Counted from the stretch's first letter, positions 1-9,220 are shown. The stretch is DNA of 64,000 bases from Saccharopolyspora_D taberi (GCF_039534165.1 NZ_BAAAUX010000019.1:496001-560000); one strand, 5' to 3'. Numbers and translations: made by a program. The notes: a model not told the origin generated them from the letters alone.

Positions 1-296
1 ACGGCGGAGTAGTCGTCGGTGACGTAGAGCTTCTCCATGTCCCGCTGGGCGATCAGGTTGCCCATGGTCGCGCGCCGGTCACCGGCCAGCAGGACGCCGC
101 CGTTGAAGGTCATGGCGACGATGGTGGTTCCGTGCGGGGCCTCCACGACCCCGTCCGGGACCGGGCGGCCGCCCGGCACCAGCTCGGGAGCGGTGGTGCG
201 GAGGAAGTCGGCGAACGACGACGACCCCGGGGTGAGGTAGGCGGCGGGCAGGGCCTGACCCGGGAACCGGGCCGAGCTGGATTCCATCGGCGACAT
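1..296 (-). CDS. prcB: Proteasome beta subunit, 5' end only
   Basis: This is the N-terminal part (98 codons) of the catalytic beta subunit of the actinobacterial 20S proteasome; the rest lies beyond the window edge. The start is read as ATG at 296 because an AGGAG sits just upstream; a second in-frame ATG at 287 is possible. A propeptide of about 55 residues ends at HGTTIVAMTF, where family members are autocatalytically cut to expose the N-terminal threonine nucleophile. It is followed by the conserved GDRRATMGN stretch. It lies downstream of pup on the same strand, as in the canonical pup-prcB-prcA order, so it degrades pupylated proteins delivered by Mpa. Identification is firm; the length is unknown because of truncation. 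Confidence 0.93.
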   Translation of the reverse strand, partial: MSPMESSSARFPGQALPAAYLTPGSSSFADFLRTTAPELVPGGRPVPDGVVEAPHGTTIVAMTFNGGVLLAGDRRATMGNLIAQRDMEKLYVTDDYSA

Positions 297-445
297 CGTC
301 TCCTGCTCGAAGTTTCGGTTGCACTCTAGCCGTGGTCCTGCCACACCGGACGTTCCGCGAGGATCCGGTGCGGCGTCGGACGGTCAGGTTCGCACCCGGA
401 CGGCGCCGGACCGGTCACGCCGGTCCGGGTCGTCCGGGCTGGGGA

Positions 446-637
446 CTACTGACCGCCCTTCTGGACGTACGCGCGGACGAAGTCCTCGGCGTTCTCCTCC
501 AGGACGTCGTCGATCTCGTCCAGGATGGCGTCGACGTCCTCGCCGAGCTTCTCGCGACGTTCCTGACCGGCGGCCTCCGGCCCCGATTCCTCTTCGCCGT
601 CGCCGCCGCCGTGCCGCTGAACCTTTTCCTGGGACAT
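446..637 (-). CDS. pup: Prokaryotic ubiquitin-like protein Pup
   Basis: A 63-residue protein that is conjugated to target lysines to mark them for the proteasome. The sequence starts MSQEKVQRHGGG, is acidic and disordered in the middle, and ends in VRAYVQKGGQ. The C-terminal Gln must be deamidated to Glu by Dop before the ligase PafA can use it. The start is placed at the ATG preceded by GGGAGGCAAG; a longer upstream reading exists but adds a non-conserved, Arg/Gly-rich extension. It sits between dop and prcB on the minus strand. Length and C-terminal GGQ are typical of the family. Confidence 0.95.
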   Translation of the reverse strand: MSQEKVQRHGGGDGEEESGPEAAGQERREKLGEDVDAILDEIDDVLEENAEDFVRAYVQKGGQ

Positions 638-790
638 CTTGCCTCCCGGTGGTCGCCTTCCGAGGACACCGGCTTCAGTGCCGCGCATCCATGGTGTGAA
701 CACTACCCATCCGACCACCCGTTCGCCCACAGCCATGCGGGCGTCTTTTCGATCTTTCCCCGCCCGCTGACGTGCACGAAACGTGGTGTT

Positions 791-2290
791 TCATCCCCTG
801 GTCAGGGAGTCCACGAGCTCCTCGGCGCTGCGCGCGGCGTCGAGCAGTTCGCCCACGTGCGCGCGGGTGCCGCGCAGCGGCTCCAGGGTGGGGATGCGGA
901 CCAGCGACTCCCGGCCCAGGTCGAAGATCACCGAGTCCCACGACGCGGCGGCGACCGCGGCCGGGTAGCGCTCCAGGCAGCGGCCCCGGAAGTAGGCCCG
1001 GGTGTCCTCCGGCGGGTCGGTGACCGCGGCCCGCACCTCCTCCTCGGTGACCAGGCGCTTCATCGAACCGCGCGCCACCAGCCGGTTGTAGAGGCCCTTG
1101 TCCATCCGCACGTCGGAGTACTGCAGGTCGATCATGTGCAGCCGCGGCGAGGCCCAGCCCAGGTTGTCACGGGTCCGGTAGTTCTCCAGCAGCCGCAGCT
1201 TGGCGGGCCAGTCCAGCCGGTCGGAGCAGTCCATCGGGTCGCCCGCGAGCAGGTCGAGCACCTCGCCCCAGGTGTCGAGCACCTCGCGGGCGGAGCGCTC
1301 GCCGCCGTGCTCGTCGAGGTGGCGGGCGGCGCGCTCGTGGTAGGCCCGCTGCAGGTCCAGGCCGGTGAAGCGGCGTCCGTCGGAGAGCTCGACGGTCTGC
1401 TTGAGGGTCGGGTCGTGGCTGATCAGGTGCACCGCCTGCACCGGGTCGGCCAGCTTGAGGTCGTCGAAGCGCTGCCCGGCCTCGATCATGTCCAGCACCA
1501 GCGCGGTGCTGCCGAGCTTGAGGTACGTGGAGGTCTCGGCGAGGTTGGCGTCGCCGATGATCACGTGCAGCCTGCGGTACTTGTCGGCGTCGGCGTGCGG
1601 CTCGTCGCGGGTGTTGATGATGCCGCGCTTGAGGGTGGTCTCCAGCCCGACCTCGACCTCGATGTAGTCGGCGCGCTGGGAGAGCTGGAACCCGGGCTTC
1701 TCCCCCGCCTGGCCGATGCCGACCCGGCCGGACCCGCAGATCACCTGCCGGGACGCGAAGAACGGGGTCAGCCCGGCGATCACCGAGGTGAACGGGGTGT
1801 TGCGGGCCATCAGGTAGTTCTCGTGGGTGCCGTAGCTGGCGCCCTTGCCGTCGACGTTGTTCTTGTAGAGCTGCATCGGCGCGGTGCCGGGGACGCTCGC
1901 CGCGCGGATCGCGGCCTCCTCCATCACCCGCTCCCCGGCCTTGTCCCACACGACCGCGTCCCGCGGGTTGGTCACCTCGGGCGCGGAGTACTCGGGGTGC
2001 GCGTGGTCGACGTACAACCGGGCACCGTTGGTCAGGATGACGTTGGCCGCGCCGAGGTCGTCGCCGTCGGAGCCGTTGGGCTGCTGCGCCGCCGCGCCGA
2101 GGTCGAAGCCCCGGGCGTCGCGCAGCGGCGACTCGACCTCGTAGTCCCAGCGCGCGCGCCGCGCGCGGGGGATGTCGGCCGCCGCCGCGTAGGCGAGCAC
2201 GATGTGGGTGGAGGTCAGCACCGGGTTCGCGCTCGAATCGCCCGGCACGACGATGCCGTACTCCACCTCGGTTCCCATGATCCGCCGCAT
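791..2290 (-). CDS. dop: Depupylase / Pup deamidase Dop
   Basis: A 499-residue carboxylate-amine-ligase-fold enzyme that deamidates the C-terminal Gln of Pup and also removes Pup from substrates. The N-terminus MRRIMGTEVEYG carries the conserved metal-binding glutamates (E8, E10) of the Dop/PafA family, and the YGTHENY segment is typical of Dop. The length equals that of the mycobacterial enzyme. The start at 2290 is chosen because the GTEVEYG motif begins at residue 6; the open frame extends far upstream only as a shadow of the NUDIX gene. It is transcribed toward pup and prcB, about 150 bp upstream of pup. Distinguished from PafA by its place in front of pup and by the long insertion after residue 40. 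Confidence 0.95.
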   Translation of the reverse strand: MRRIMGTEVEYGIVVPGDSSANPVLTSTHIVLAYAAAADIPRARRARWDYEVESPLRDARGFDLGAAAQQPNGSDGDDLGAANVILTNGARLYVDHAHPEYSAPEVTNPRDAVVWDKAGERVMEEAAIRAASVPGTAPMQLYKNNVDGKGASYGTHENYLMARNTPFTSVIAGLTPFFASRQVICGSGRVGIGQAGEKPGFQLSQRADYIEVEVGLETTLKRGIINTRDEPHADADKYRRLHVIIGDANLAETSTYLKLGSTALVLDMIEAGQRFDDLKLADPVQAVHLISHDPTLKQTVELSDGRRFTGLDLQRAYHERAARHLDEHGGERSAREVLDTWGEVLDLLAGDPMDCSDRLDWPAKLRLLENYRTRDNLGWASPRLHMIDLQYSDVRMDKGLYNRLVARGSMKRLVTEEEVRAAVTDPPEDTRAYFRGRCLERYPAAVAAASWDSVIFDLGRESLVRIPTLEPLRGTRAHVGELLDAARSAEELVDSLTRG

Positions 2291-2371
2291 ACCTCGCAGC
2301 GTACGGGTTTCGCGGCCGTTGGCAGAGGGCCGGACGGAACTGCGCGGTGCCGATCCGGTGCGTCCGGGTGG

Positions 2372-2902
2372 ATGATCAGCGCCGTGAGTGCGCAGAACGA
2401 GCTGGTGGCGCTGTACGACGAGGCCGGGCGTGTCGTGGGCAGCGCGACCCGGCGGCGGATGCGGGCCGAGGGGCTCTGGCACGCGGCGGGCGAGGTCCTG
2501 GTCCTGTCCCCCGACCGCGCTTCGGTTTACGTCCACCGCAGGACCTGGACCAAGGACGTCTTCCCCGGCATGCACGACTGCTGGGCGGGGGGCGTGGTCG
2601 CCGCGGGCGAGCAGCCCGAGCGGACGGCCGAGCGGGAGGTCGCCGAGGAGCTCGGCGTGACCGCCCGGCCGGTGCCGCTGTTCCGCACCGTCCACGACCT
2701 GGGATCGGTGCGGTTCCACGCCTTCCTCCACGAAGTCCTCTGGGACGGCCCGATCGTCCACCAGCCGGAGGAGGTCGCCGAAGGCTGGTGGATGCCGCTC
2801 GCGGAGCTGCGGGAGCGGCTGAGCGATCCGCGGTGGCCCTTCGTTCCCGACGGGCGCCAGTTCATCGAGGAGTGGTTCGCCAGGAACGCAGAGGCGCGCT
2901 GA
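2372..2902 (+). CDS. NUDIX hydrolase
   Basis: A 176-residue NUDIX-fold protein. The box GX5EX7REUXEEXGU is complete, from GVVAAGE to REVAEELGV near residues 76-98. The preceding HRRTWTKDVFPGMHDCW stretch resembles the YfcD/isopentenyl-diphosphate-isomerase-like branch, so the substrate is probably a nucleoside diphosphate derivative or related diphosphate, which cannot be read from sequence. Start ATG 2372 is used; GTG at 2384 is an alternative giving a protein four residues shorter. It is on the plus strand between dop and an aldo/keto reductase, convergent with the latter (23 bp apart), and so is not part of the pupylation operon. Confidence 0.85.
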   Translation: MISAVSAQNELVALYDEAGRVVGSATRRRMRAEGLWHAAGEVLVLSPDRASVYVHRRTWTKDVFPGMHDCWAGGVVAAGEQPERTAEREVAEELGVTARPVPLFRTVHDLGSVRFHAFLHEVLWDGPIVHQPEEVAEGWWMPLAELRERLSDPRWPFVPDGRQFIEEWFARNAEAR

Positions 2903-2925
2903 GCGCTCCGCGGGCGGTGGCCGGC

Positions 2926-3864
2926 TCAGTGCCAGGGCAGGGCCGCGCGTTCGCCCCAGTAGGTCGCCGCGTCCCGCGCGAGCGGGGCCAGGGCCGCGAG
3001 GTCCCCTTCGGAGAGCTGGACCGCGCGGGCGGCCAGGTTCGAGTTCAGCTGCTCGACGCTGGCCGGACCGATGAGCACGATGTCGGCCCAGGGCTGCGCC
3101 AGCACGTGCGCCAGGGCGATCGCGTCGGGCCCGACACCGTGCCGTTCGGCCAGCCGCACCAGCTGTTCCGGCGGTTCGACCGCGAGCCTGCCGTTGGCCA
3201 GGCTCTCCTTGACCAGCACCTGCCAGCCGCCGTGGTGCACCTCGGCCAAGGCGCGCCCGGCCGAGGGCTCCAGCGAGTTCCAGGTCGACTGCACCGCGCT
3301 GAACAGCTGGGCACCGCCTACCTCCAGCTCCCACCCCCGCTCGATCGCGTCCGCCTGCGCGGCACCGCTGGTGGAGAACCCGAGCCGCACCCCGGAGTCC
3401 CGGATCCGGGCCAGCTCGTGCTGGAGCGCGAGGTCGTCGAACAGCGGGCTGTCGGAGGTCAGCGAGTGCACCTGGTAGAGGTGCACCCGGTCGCCGAGCA
3501 GCGCGCGGGTCTCGGCCCACTGGGTGCGCAGGCGCTCGACCGAGTGCTCCTTGACCTCGTGCACCTCGGTCTCGATGCGCCACTGCGCGACGTAGGCGTA
3601 ACCCCACTTGCTCGACACCGTGACGTCCCCGTGGCCGCGCTCGGACAGCCAGTTCGCCAGGAACTCCTCGGCGCTGCCGTAGGAACGCGCGGTGTCGACC
3701 CACCGCAGACCGTGCGCGTGCGCGGCGTCGAGCACGACCCTGGTCCGCTCCCGCATCTCCTGCGCGGTGCGCAGTTCCGGCAGCACGCCGGCGCGTCCGA
3801 CGTTGATGTATGCGGGGCGGCCGAGCGCGGCGAGCCCGAGGCCGAGCCGTTCGGTGGAGATCAT
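2926..3864 (-). CDS. Aldo/keto reductase
   Basis: A 312-residue TIM-barrel oxidoreductase of the aldo/keto reductase superfamily. Visible family marks are WVDTARSYGSAEEFLANWL near residues 55-73 (Asp and Tyr of the catalytic tetrad), the Lys in SSKWGYAY, HLYQVHSLT with the catalytic His, and a C-terminal GPASVEQLNSNLAA segment that binds NADP(H) in relatives. It probably reduces a carbonyl with NADPH; the substrate is unknown. It is on the same strand as mpa and dop, but a strong hairpin at 3910-3942 separates it from mpa, so it is likely transcribed on its own. Confidence 0.88.
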   Translation of the reverse strand: MISTERLGLGLAALGRPAYINVGRAGVLPELRTAQEMRERTRVVLDAAHAHGLRWVDTARSYGSAEEFLANWLSERGHGDVTVSSKWGYAYVAQWRIETEVHEVKEHSVERLRTQWAETRALLGDRVHLYQVHSLTSDSPLFDDLALQHELARIRDSGVRLGFSTSGAAQADAIERGWELEVGGAQLFSAVQSTWNSLEPSAGRALAEVHHGGWQVLVKESLANGRLAVEPPEQLVRLAERHGVGPDAIALAHVLAQPWADIVLIGPASVEQLNSNLAARAVQLSEGDLAALAPLARDAATYWGERAALPWH

Positions 3865-3909
3865 GCCCCGAAACTAACGGGTGCGGGCCGGGATCGACAC
3901 TCGACGCGA

Positions 3910-3942
3910 CCGGGGCCGCCACCTGGCTGGTGGCGGCCCCGG
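3910..3942 (-). terminator. Hairpin terminator after mpa
   Basis: A perfect 14-bp GC stem (arms 3910-3923 and 3929-3942) with a 5-nt loop lies 14 bp after the mpa stop codon. There is no U-run, as is common in high-GC actinobacteria. It probably ends the mpa transcript before the reductase gene. Confidence 0.6.
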
Positions 3943-3955
3943 GAACGCGTCGGTC

Positions 3956-5749
3956 CTACAGGTACTGGCCGGTGTTGGTGGCCGTGTCGATCGCCCGTCC
4001 CGACTCCTGGTTCTTCCCGCTGACCAGGGTCCGGATGTAGACGATGCGCTCGCCCTTCTTGCCCGAGATCCGCGCCCAGTCGTCCGGGTTGGTGGTGTTG
4101 GGCAGGTCCTCGTTCTCGGCGAACTCGTCGATGATGGCGTCCTGCAGGTGCTGCACCCGCAGGCCGGGCTGACCGGTCTCCAGGACCGCCTTGATGGCGG
4201 CCTTCTTCGCCCGGTCCACGATGTTCTGGATCATCGCGCCGGAGTTGAAGTCCTTGAAGTACAGGACTTCCTTGTCCCCGTTGGCGTAGGTGACCTCCAG
4301 GAACCGGTTCTCCTCGGTCTCGGCGTACATCCGCTCGACGGTCGTCTGGATCATCGCCTCCACGCACGACTGCTGGTCGCCGCCGAACTCCCGCAGGTCC
4401 TCCTCGTGGATCGGGAGCTGCTTGGTGAGGTACTTGGAGAAGATGTCCTTGGCCGACTCCGCGTCCGGCCGCTCGATCTTGATCTTCACGTCGAGCCTGC
4501 CGGGACGCAGGATCGCCGGGTCGATCATGTCCTCGCGGTTGGAGGCGCCGATGACGATGACGTTCTCCAGCCCCTCGACACCGTCGATCTCGCTGAGCAG
4601 CTGCGGGACGATGGTCGTCTCGACGTCGGAGGAGACGCCGCTGCCGCGGGTGCGGAAGATCGAGTCCATCTCGTCGAAGAACACGATCACCGGGGTGCCC
4701 TCGGACGCCTTCTCCCGAGCCCGCTGGAAGATCAGCCGGATGTGCCGCTCGGTCTCGCCCACGAACTTGTTCAGCAGCTCGGGGCCCTTGATGTTGAGGA
4801 AGTAGGACTTGGCCTGCCCGTCGTCGTCACCCCGGGCCGCCGCGACCTTCTTGGCCAGCGAGTTGGCCACCGCCTTGGCGATGAGCGTCTTGCCGCAGCC
4901 CGGCGGGCCGTAGAGCAGCACGCCCTTGGGGGGCCGCAGCTGGTACTCGACGTAGAGGTCGGAGTGCAGGAACGGCAGTTCCACCGCGTCCCGGATCTGC
5001 TCGATCTGGTTGCCCAGCCCGCCGATGTCGTTGTAACCGACGTCGGGCACCTCCTCCAGCACGAGGTCCTCGACCTCGGCCTTGGGCACCAGGTCGTAGG
5101 CGTAGCCCGCCTTGCTGTCGACCAGCACCGAGTCCCCGGCCTTGAGCCCGGACTCGGCAAGCGGGTCGGTCAGCCAGACCACCCGCTCCTCGTCGGTGTG
5201 CCCGAGCACCAGGGCCCGCGGGGTGCGGCTGCCGCCGTCGACGGGCAGCAGTTCCCGGAACGTGCACACCTCACCGGTCTGCTCGAAGGCACCGGCCTCG
5301 ACCACCGTCAGCGCCTCGTTGAGCCGCACCGACTGGCCGAGCCGGAGTTCCTCGGTGGCCACGTTCGGTGACACGGAGACCCGCATCCTCCGTCCGGAGG
5401 TGAACACGTCGACCGTGCCGTCCTCGAACGAGTCGAGGAACACGCCGTAGCCGCTGGGGGGCTGGGCGAGCCGGTCGACCTCCTCGCGCAGAGCCATCAG
5501 CTGGCTGCGCGCTTCCTTCAGGGTTTCGGTGAGTTTGGCGTTCCGTTCGGTGAGCTGGCTCACTCTCTCGGATGCCTCGGCCAGCCGCTTTTCCAGCAAC
5601 CGGACCTGCTGGGGGGACTCGTTGAGCCTGCGGCGCAGCATCGCCACTTCGTCTTCGAGAAGACGAACCTGGCTGTTGAGCTCGGCATTACCGCCGATCT
5701 GCTGCTCGCCGCCCTCCTCAGGTCGGCTGCCGGGACGGTCGTGCTGCAT
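3956..5749 (-). CDS. mpa: Proteasome-associated AAA+ ATPase Mpa/ARC
   Basis: A 597-residue ATPase ring that recognises pupylated proteins, unfolds them and feeds them into the 20S proteasome. The order of parts is an N-terminal coiled coil (about residues 15-85, heptad-rich, binds Pup), tandem OB folds (about 90-240), and one AAA+ domain with Walker A GPPGCGKT near 281-288 and Walker B VIVFFDEMDS near 353-362. The C-terminus ends in GQYL; this penultimate-tyrosine tail docks into the alpha ring. The start at 5749 follows GGGAGGAGGG; an upstream ATG at 5845 would add a non-conserved extension. Promoter and regulation are not evident from the upstream region. Confidence 0.95.
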   Translation of the reverse strand: MQHDRPGSRPEEGGEQQIGGNAELNSQVRLLEDEVAMLRRRLNESPQQVRLLEKRLAEASERVSQLTERNAKLTETLKEARSQLMALREEVDRLAQPPSGYGVFLDSFEDGTVDVFTSGRRMRVSVSPNVATEELRLGQSVRLNEALTVVEAGAFEQTGEVCTFRELLPVDGGSRTPRALVLGHTDEERVVWLTDPLAESGLKAGDSVLVDSKAGYAYDLVPKAEVEDLVLEEVPDVGYNDIGGLGNQIEQIRDAVELPFLHSDLYVEYQLRPPKGVLLYGPPGCGKTLIAKAVANSLAKKVAAARGDDDGQAKSYFLNIKGPELLNKFVGETERHIRLIFQRAREKASEGTPVIVFFDEMDSIFRTRGSGVSSDVETTIVPQLLSEIDGVEGLENVIVIGASNREDMIDPAILRPGRLDVKIKIERPDAESAKDIFSKYLTKQLPIHEEDLREFGGDQQSCVEAMIQTTVERMYAETEENRFLEVTYANGDKEVLYFKDFNSGAMIQNIVDRAKKAAIKAVLETGQPGLRVQHLQDAIIDEFAENEDLPNTTNPDDWARISGKKGERIVYIRTLVSGKNQESGRAIDTATNTGQYL

Positions 5750-6275
5750 GTCGGCACCCTCCTCCCGTGCTCGTACCACCACGGTACCGGCGATCACCGA
5801 CGACGGCGGCGTCGTGATTGCCCGCCGGATCGCCCAGCGTGCCACAAAAATCGGGGATTACACATGAATGACGTCAGGTTGGTACCAGGGTGACGGGAGT
5901 GCGAACCCCGGGTTCGGCCACGCTGCGTAGATGATCATGGCACGGGCGCTCCTCGTCCGGCCGCGCGGGCCGGGCCGGACACGGTGCGACGACGCCGGAT
6001 GTTGGCGTTGCGCCACGTGTTCGGGACGCGGGCGGGGGCATCCGGGTGGACAGCTCCGGCAACCGGGTGTCATCTCGGCGCCCACCCCAAGAACTTCTCC
6101 CATCATTTGGAACAAGACCGTTCCGGAGCCGTCGCGCCCGGTGCGACGGCGGGCACGATTCGGTGCCGAAAAAGTCCACTCCCCACAACTGGGCACTCGG
6201 GCTCTGGTCTACTTACGGCCGCCGTGCTTCGCGCGGCGCGTTGTACTCGAAACACCACTCGGGGAAGGACACGCA
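5750..6275. other. Intergenic region between divergent mpa and a membrane protein
   Basis: About 526 bp with no convincing gene: the open frames here have low-complexity or non-coding character and no good ribosome site. It should hold the divergent promoters of mpa and the gene at 6276. I see no clear -35/-10 pair, riboswitch or RNA gene. Confidence 0.5.
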
Positions 6276-7010
6276 ATGACCTATCCGCCGCAACAGCCCG
6301 GTCCAGGCGGGTGGGGCCAGCAGCCGGCGGGCGAAGGGTTTCCCGCGCAGGGCGGCCCGCAGGCGTCACCGCAGCAGCAGCCCGCCTGGTACGGCAACCA
6401 GCACACCCCCTGGGGCCAGCAGCCCCCCGGCCAGCCGCAGGACTTCCCGCAGCCCGTGCCGGGCCAGCCCGTTCCCGGCCAGCCGGTGCCGGGCCAGCCG
6501 GTGTCCGGGCAGCCGCAGGAGTTCCCGCCGCAGGCGCCCGAGTGGGGCGGCCAGTTCGGCCCGGGCAGCTGGATCCAGGAGCCCAACGGCTTCGCCGACG
6601 TCGAACCGCCGGAGAAGAAGTCGAAGCTGCCGCTGATCCTGGGGCTCGTCATCGCGGTCGTCGTCGTGGCGGGCGGGGTCGTCGGCGGGCTGTTCCTGTT
6701 CGGGGGCGGGGGCCCCGGCGAGGCCCGGCCGGTCGCCCAGACCGTGGTCGACAAGGTCAACGCGCACGACTTCGGCTGGCTGCGCAGCAACCTGTGCAAG
6801 GCCAACAGCCAGCAGCTGCAGCAGGGGCTCAACCAGCTGGAGCCGTCGAAGTTCAACGTGCGCCTGGGCTCGGTCACCGAGCAGGGCGAGCAGGCCACGG
6901 TGAAGCTGGGCGGCACGTTCTCCACCAACGGCGACTCGATGCCTGTAGACCAGACGATGGTCCTCAAGGTCGAGGACGGTCAGTGGAAGATCTGCGAGCT
7001 CGGCGGCTGA
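6276..7010 (+). CDS. Pro/Gln-rich single-pass membrane protein with DUF4878-like extracellular domain
   Basis: A 244-residue protein of unknown function. The first ~110 residues are disordered and rich in Pro, Gln and Gly, including the repeated pentad PVPGQ (around residues 58-75). A KKSK positive patch and one strong transmembrane helix follow (LILGLVIAVVVVAGGVVGG, about 121-139). The outer C-terminal domain of about 100 residues has two cysteines and resembles the DUF4878/lumazine-binding-like domains of actinobacterial envelope proteins. The start follows GGGGAAGGACACGCA. It is convergent with trmI and is followed by a long terminator hairpin. Confidence 0.75.
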   Translation: MTYPPQQPGPGGWGQQPAGEGFPAQGGPQASPQQQPAWYGNQHTPWGQQPPGQPQDFPQPVPGQPVPGQPVPGQPVSGQPQEFPPQAPEWGGQFGPGSWIQEPNGFADVEPPEKKSKLPLILGLVIAVVVVAGGVVGGLFLFGGGGPGEARPVAQTVVDKVNAHDFGWLRSNLCKANSQQLQQGLNQLEPSKFNVRLGSVTEQGEQATVKLGGTFSTNGDSMPVDQTMVLKVEDGQWKICELGG

Positions 7011-7024
7011 ACCGACGCGGACCC

Positions 7025-7066
7025 CGGCGCGGCCCGTCCCGGAACCCTCCGGGACGGGCCGCGCCG
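7025..7066. terminator. Bidirectional terminator between convergent genes
   Basis: A perfect 19-bp inverted repeat (arms 7025-7043 and 7048-7066) with a 4-nt loop fills the gap between the stop codons of the membrane protein gene and trmI. It can serve both strands. Confidence 0.85.
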
Positions 7067-7070
7067 CGTT

Positions 7071-7901
7071 TCAGCCCTTGCTCGGGCGGCGCTGCGGGCG
7101 TGGCGGGGTCACGCCGTCCGCGAGGCGCCGGGTGACCAGCAGGAACGCCGTGTGCGCGACCATCCGGTGCTCGGGCCGGACCGCCATGCCGACCACGTGC
7201 CAGGGCCGGATCAGGGTTTCCCACGCCTGCGGCTCGGTCCAGCACTGCTGCTCCCGGATGGCCTCGGTGACCCGGGACAGCTGCGTCGTGGTCGCCACGT
7301 AGACCACCAGCACCCCGCCGGGGACGAGGTTGGCGAACACCGTGTCGAGCACGTCCCACGGCGAGAGCATGTCCAGCACGACCCGGTCGACCTGACCACC
7401 GTCGTAGTCCTTGACGTCGCCGACCCGCAGGGTCCAGTTCCCCGGGCGGGAACCGAAGAACTTCTCGACGTTGCGCTCGGCGTGCTCGGCGTGGTCCTCG
7501 CGCACCTCGTAGGAGGTGACGCTGCCCTCCTCGCCGACCGCGCGCAGCAGCGAGCAGGTCAGCGCACCCGAGCCCGCCCCCGCCTCCAGCACCCGCGCGC
7601 CGGGGCGGATGTCGCCCCACATCAGGATCTGCGCCGCGTCCTTGGGGTAGATGACCTGGGCGCCGCGCGGCATCGACAGCACGTAGTCGGCCAGCAGCGG
7701 GCGCACGGCCAGGAACGAGGTTCCGCCCGCGGAGGTGACCACCGATCCCTCCGGCCTGCCGATGAGCTCGTCGTGGGCGAGGGCGCCGCGGTGGGTGTGG
7801 TACTCACCACCGGGCTGGAGGACGAGGGTGTAGTGCCGACCCTTGGGATCGGTCAGCTGGACCCGGTCGCCCGGCTGGAACTCACCGCTGACGGTGCTCA
7901 C
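7071..7901 (-). CDS. trmI: tRNA (adenine-58-N1)-methyltransferase TrmI
   Basis: A 276-residue Rossmann-fold methyltransferase that makes m1A58 in the T-loop of tRNA as a homotetramer. An N-terminal beta domain (about 1-75) is followed by the SAM-binding motif LEAGAGSGALT at 105-115, and the catalytic Asp lies in VVLDMLSPWDV. The length matches the mycobacterial Rv2118c enzyme, whose place next to the proteasome genes and a RecB-like nuclease is the same. The stop is separated by a strong hairpin from the convergent gene. Start ATG at 7901 (coded as GTG on the minus strand) fits the conserved N-terminus. Confidence 0.93.
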   Translation of the reverse strand: MSTVSGEFQPGDRVQLTDPKGRHYTLVLQPGGEYHTHRGALAHDELIGRPEGSVVTSAGGTSFLAVRPLLADYVLSMPRGAQVIYPKDAAQILMWGDIRPGARVLEAGAGSGALTCSLLRAVGEEGSVTSYEVREDHAEHAERNVEKFFGSRPGNWTLRVGDVKDYDGGQVDRVVLDMLSPWDVLDTVFANLVPGGVLVVYVATTTQLSRVTEAIREQQCWTEPQAWETLIRPWHVVGMAVRPEHRMVAHTAFLLVTRRLADGVTPPRPQRRPSKG

Positions 7902-7989
7902 GTGCTTGAACCTCCTGGAGATGTCGCCCCACCGCTGTCACTGGCGACCAGCGGGCACGGCGGACCATCGTCGCAGAAGGACTCCCAGC

Positions 7990-9132
7990 TCATCCCTGTC
8001 GGGTGCGGGACTGCATCGCGTTGCGCAGGTCCTCGCGGCGCAGCACTCCGCTGGGGCGCCCGTCGGAGTCGAGGACCAGGTACTGCCACGCCAGCACCGT
8101 CCGCACCCGCTCCAGCACCGCGTCTGGCGGCTCGTCCTCCAGCAGGATCGTGTCCGGGCCGACCGGCTCGGCGGCGCGCTCGGCCGGTTCCCGCGGGGCC
8201 TGCGCGGCCAGGCGCTCGGCGGCGGTCTGGTCGAGCAGGCCGACGGCCAGGCCGTCGGCGCGCACCAGGACCACCCCGCGCCCTGCCGAGGCGACCAGCG
8301 CGTCCCGCACCGGGCTCTCCGCCGGGAGCTGGAGCACCGGGCGCACCAGGTCGGACAGGCTCAGCCCGGCGGGCCAGCCGCGGCGCTGCTCGGCGGCGTG
8401 CTCGGCGCCCGCGCCCGCGACCACGAACCAGGTCATCAGCAGGCAGACGCCCAGGCGCAGCCACTGGTCCTCGGCGTCGGTCACCAGCCCGAGCAGCGCC
8501 CACACGATCAGGCCGACCGCGACCGCCCCGGCGCCGATCACGCCCGCCGTGGTGCCCACGGGCCTGCTGCCGGTCACCGCCCAGGCCAGGGACCGCAGCA
8601 TCCGGCCGCCGTCCAGCGGCAGCCCGGGCAGCAGGTTGAAGGCCGCGACCGCGATGTTGGCGACGCAGGTCTGGGCCACCAGCAGCCAGACCGCCCCGCC
8701 GGGTTCCACCGCCAGCCAGCCGAGGCCGGTGACCGCCGCGATCAGCACCGACACCGCGGGACCGGCGGCGGCGATCAGCCCCTCCTGGCGCGGTGCGGGC
8801 GGGTTGCGGGAGATCTCGGAGATCCCGCCGAGCAGGAACAGCCGGACCCGCCGCACCGGCAGCCCGAGCCGGACCGCGACCACGCAGTGCCCGAGCTCGT
8901 GCAGCAGGACCGACAGCGCGAGCAGGACGGTGAACACCGCCGCGATCAGCCCGCTGGTCCACACGCCCGCGCCCGGGAGCAGCCTGCCGACCAGCGGGGT
9001 GTAGAGCAGGACGATCACCGCGGCGCCGACCCACCACGAAGGTGAGAGCAGCACGGGGACCCCGGACACCCGGCACAGCACCAGACCGCCGTCCGCTCGG
9101 CGCAGCCGGTCTCGTCCGGAAGTGGTGGCCAT
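7990..9132 (-). CDS. Site-2 protease family (M50) membrane metalloprotease with CBS domains
   Basis: A 380-residue integral membrane zinc protease. The metal motif HELGH is at 78-82 inside a hydrophobic helix, and the second motif LDGGRML supplies the third ligand. About six transmembrane segments occupy residues 30-235, and the C-terminal 130 residues form a CBS-domain pair, as in SpoIVFB-like and Rip3-type relatives. Such enzymes cut transmembrane or anti-sigma proteins within the membrane; the substrate here is unknown. It is on the same strand as trmI, 88 bp upstream of it. Confidence 0.88.
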   Translation of the reverse strand: MATTSGRDRLRRADGGLVLCRVSGVPVLLSPSWWVGAAVIVLLYTPLVGRLLPGAGVWTSGLIAAVFTVLLALSVLLHELGHCVVAVRLGLPVRRVRLFLLGGISEISRNPPAPRQEGLIAAAGPAVSVLIAAVTGLGWLAVEPGGAVWLLVAQTCVANIAVAAFNLLPGLPLDGGRMLRSLAWAVTGSRPVGTTAGVIGAGAVAVGLIVWALLGLVTDAEDQWLRLGVCLLMTWFVVAGAGAEHAAEQRRGWPAGLSLSDLVRPVLQLPAESPVRDALVASAGRGVVLVRADGLAVGLLDQTAAERLAAQAPREPAERAAEPVGPDTILLEDEPPDAVLERVRTVLAWQYLVLDSDGRPSGVLRREDLRNAMQSRTRQG

Positions 9133-9220
9133 GCGCGCAGGGTAGACCGGGCCCTGTTAGGCGGCCGTGACCCGCCCTGGGGCGTCGGGTGTGTCGGCGG
9201 GCTCCTCTAAGGTCTGGTCC

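Noticed and set aside
332..2371. Very long plus-strand open frame running into the NUDIX gene
   Set aside because: It is the antisense shadow of pup and dop, which have clear homology; only the part from 2372 on is a real protein.
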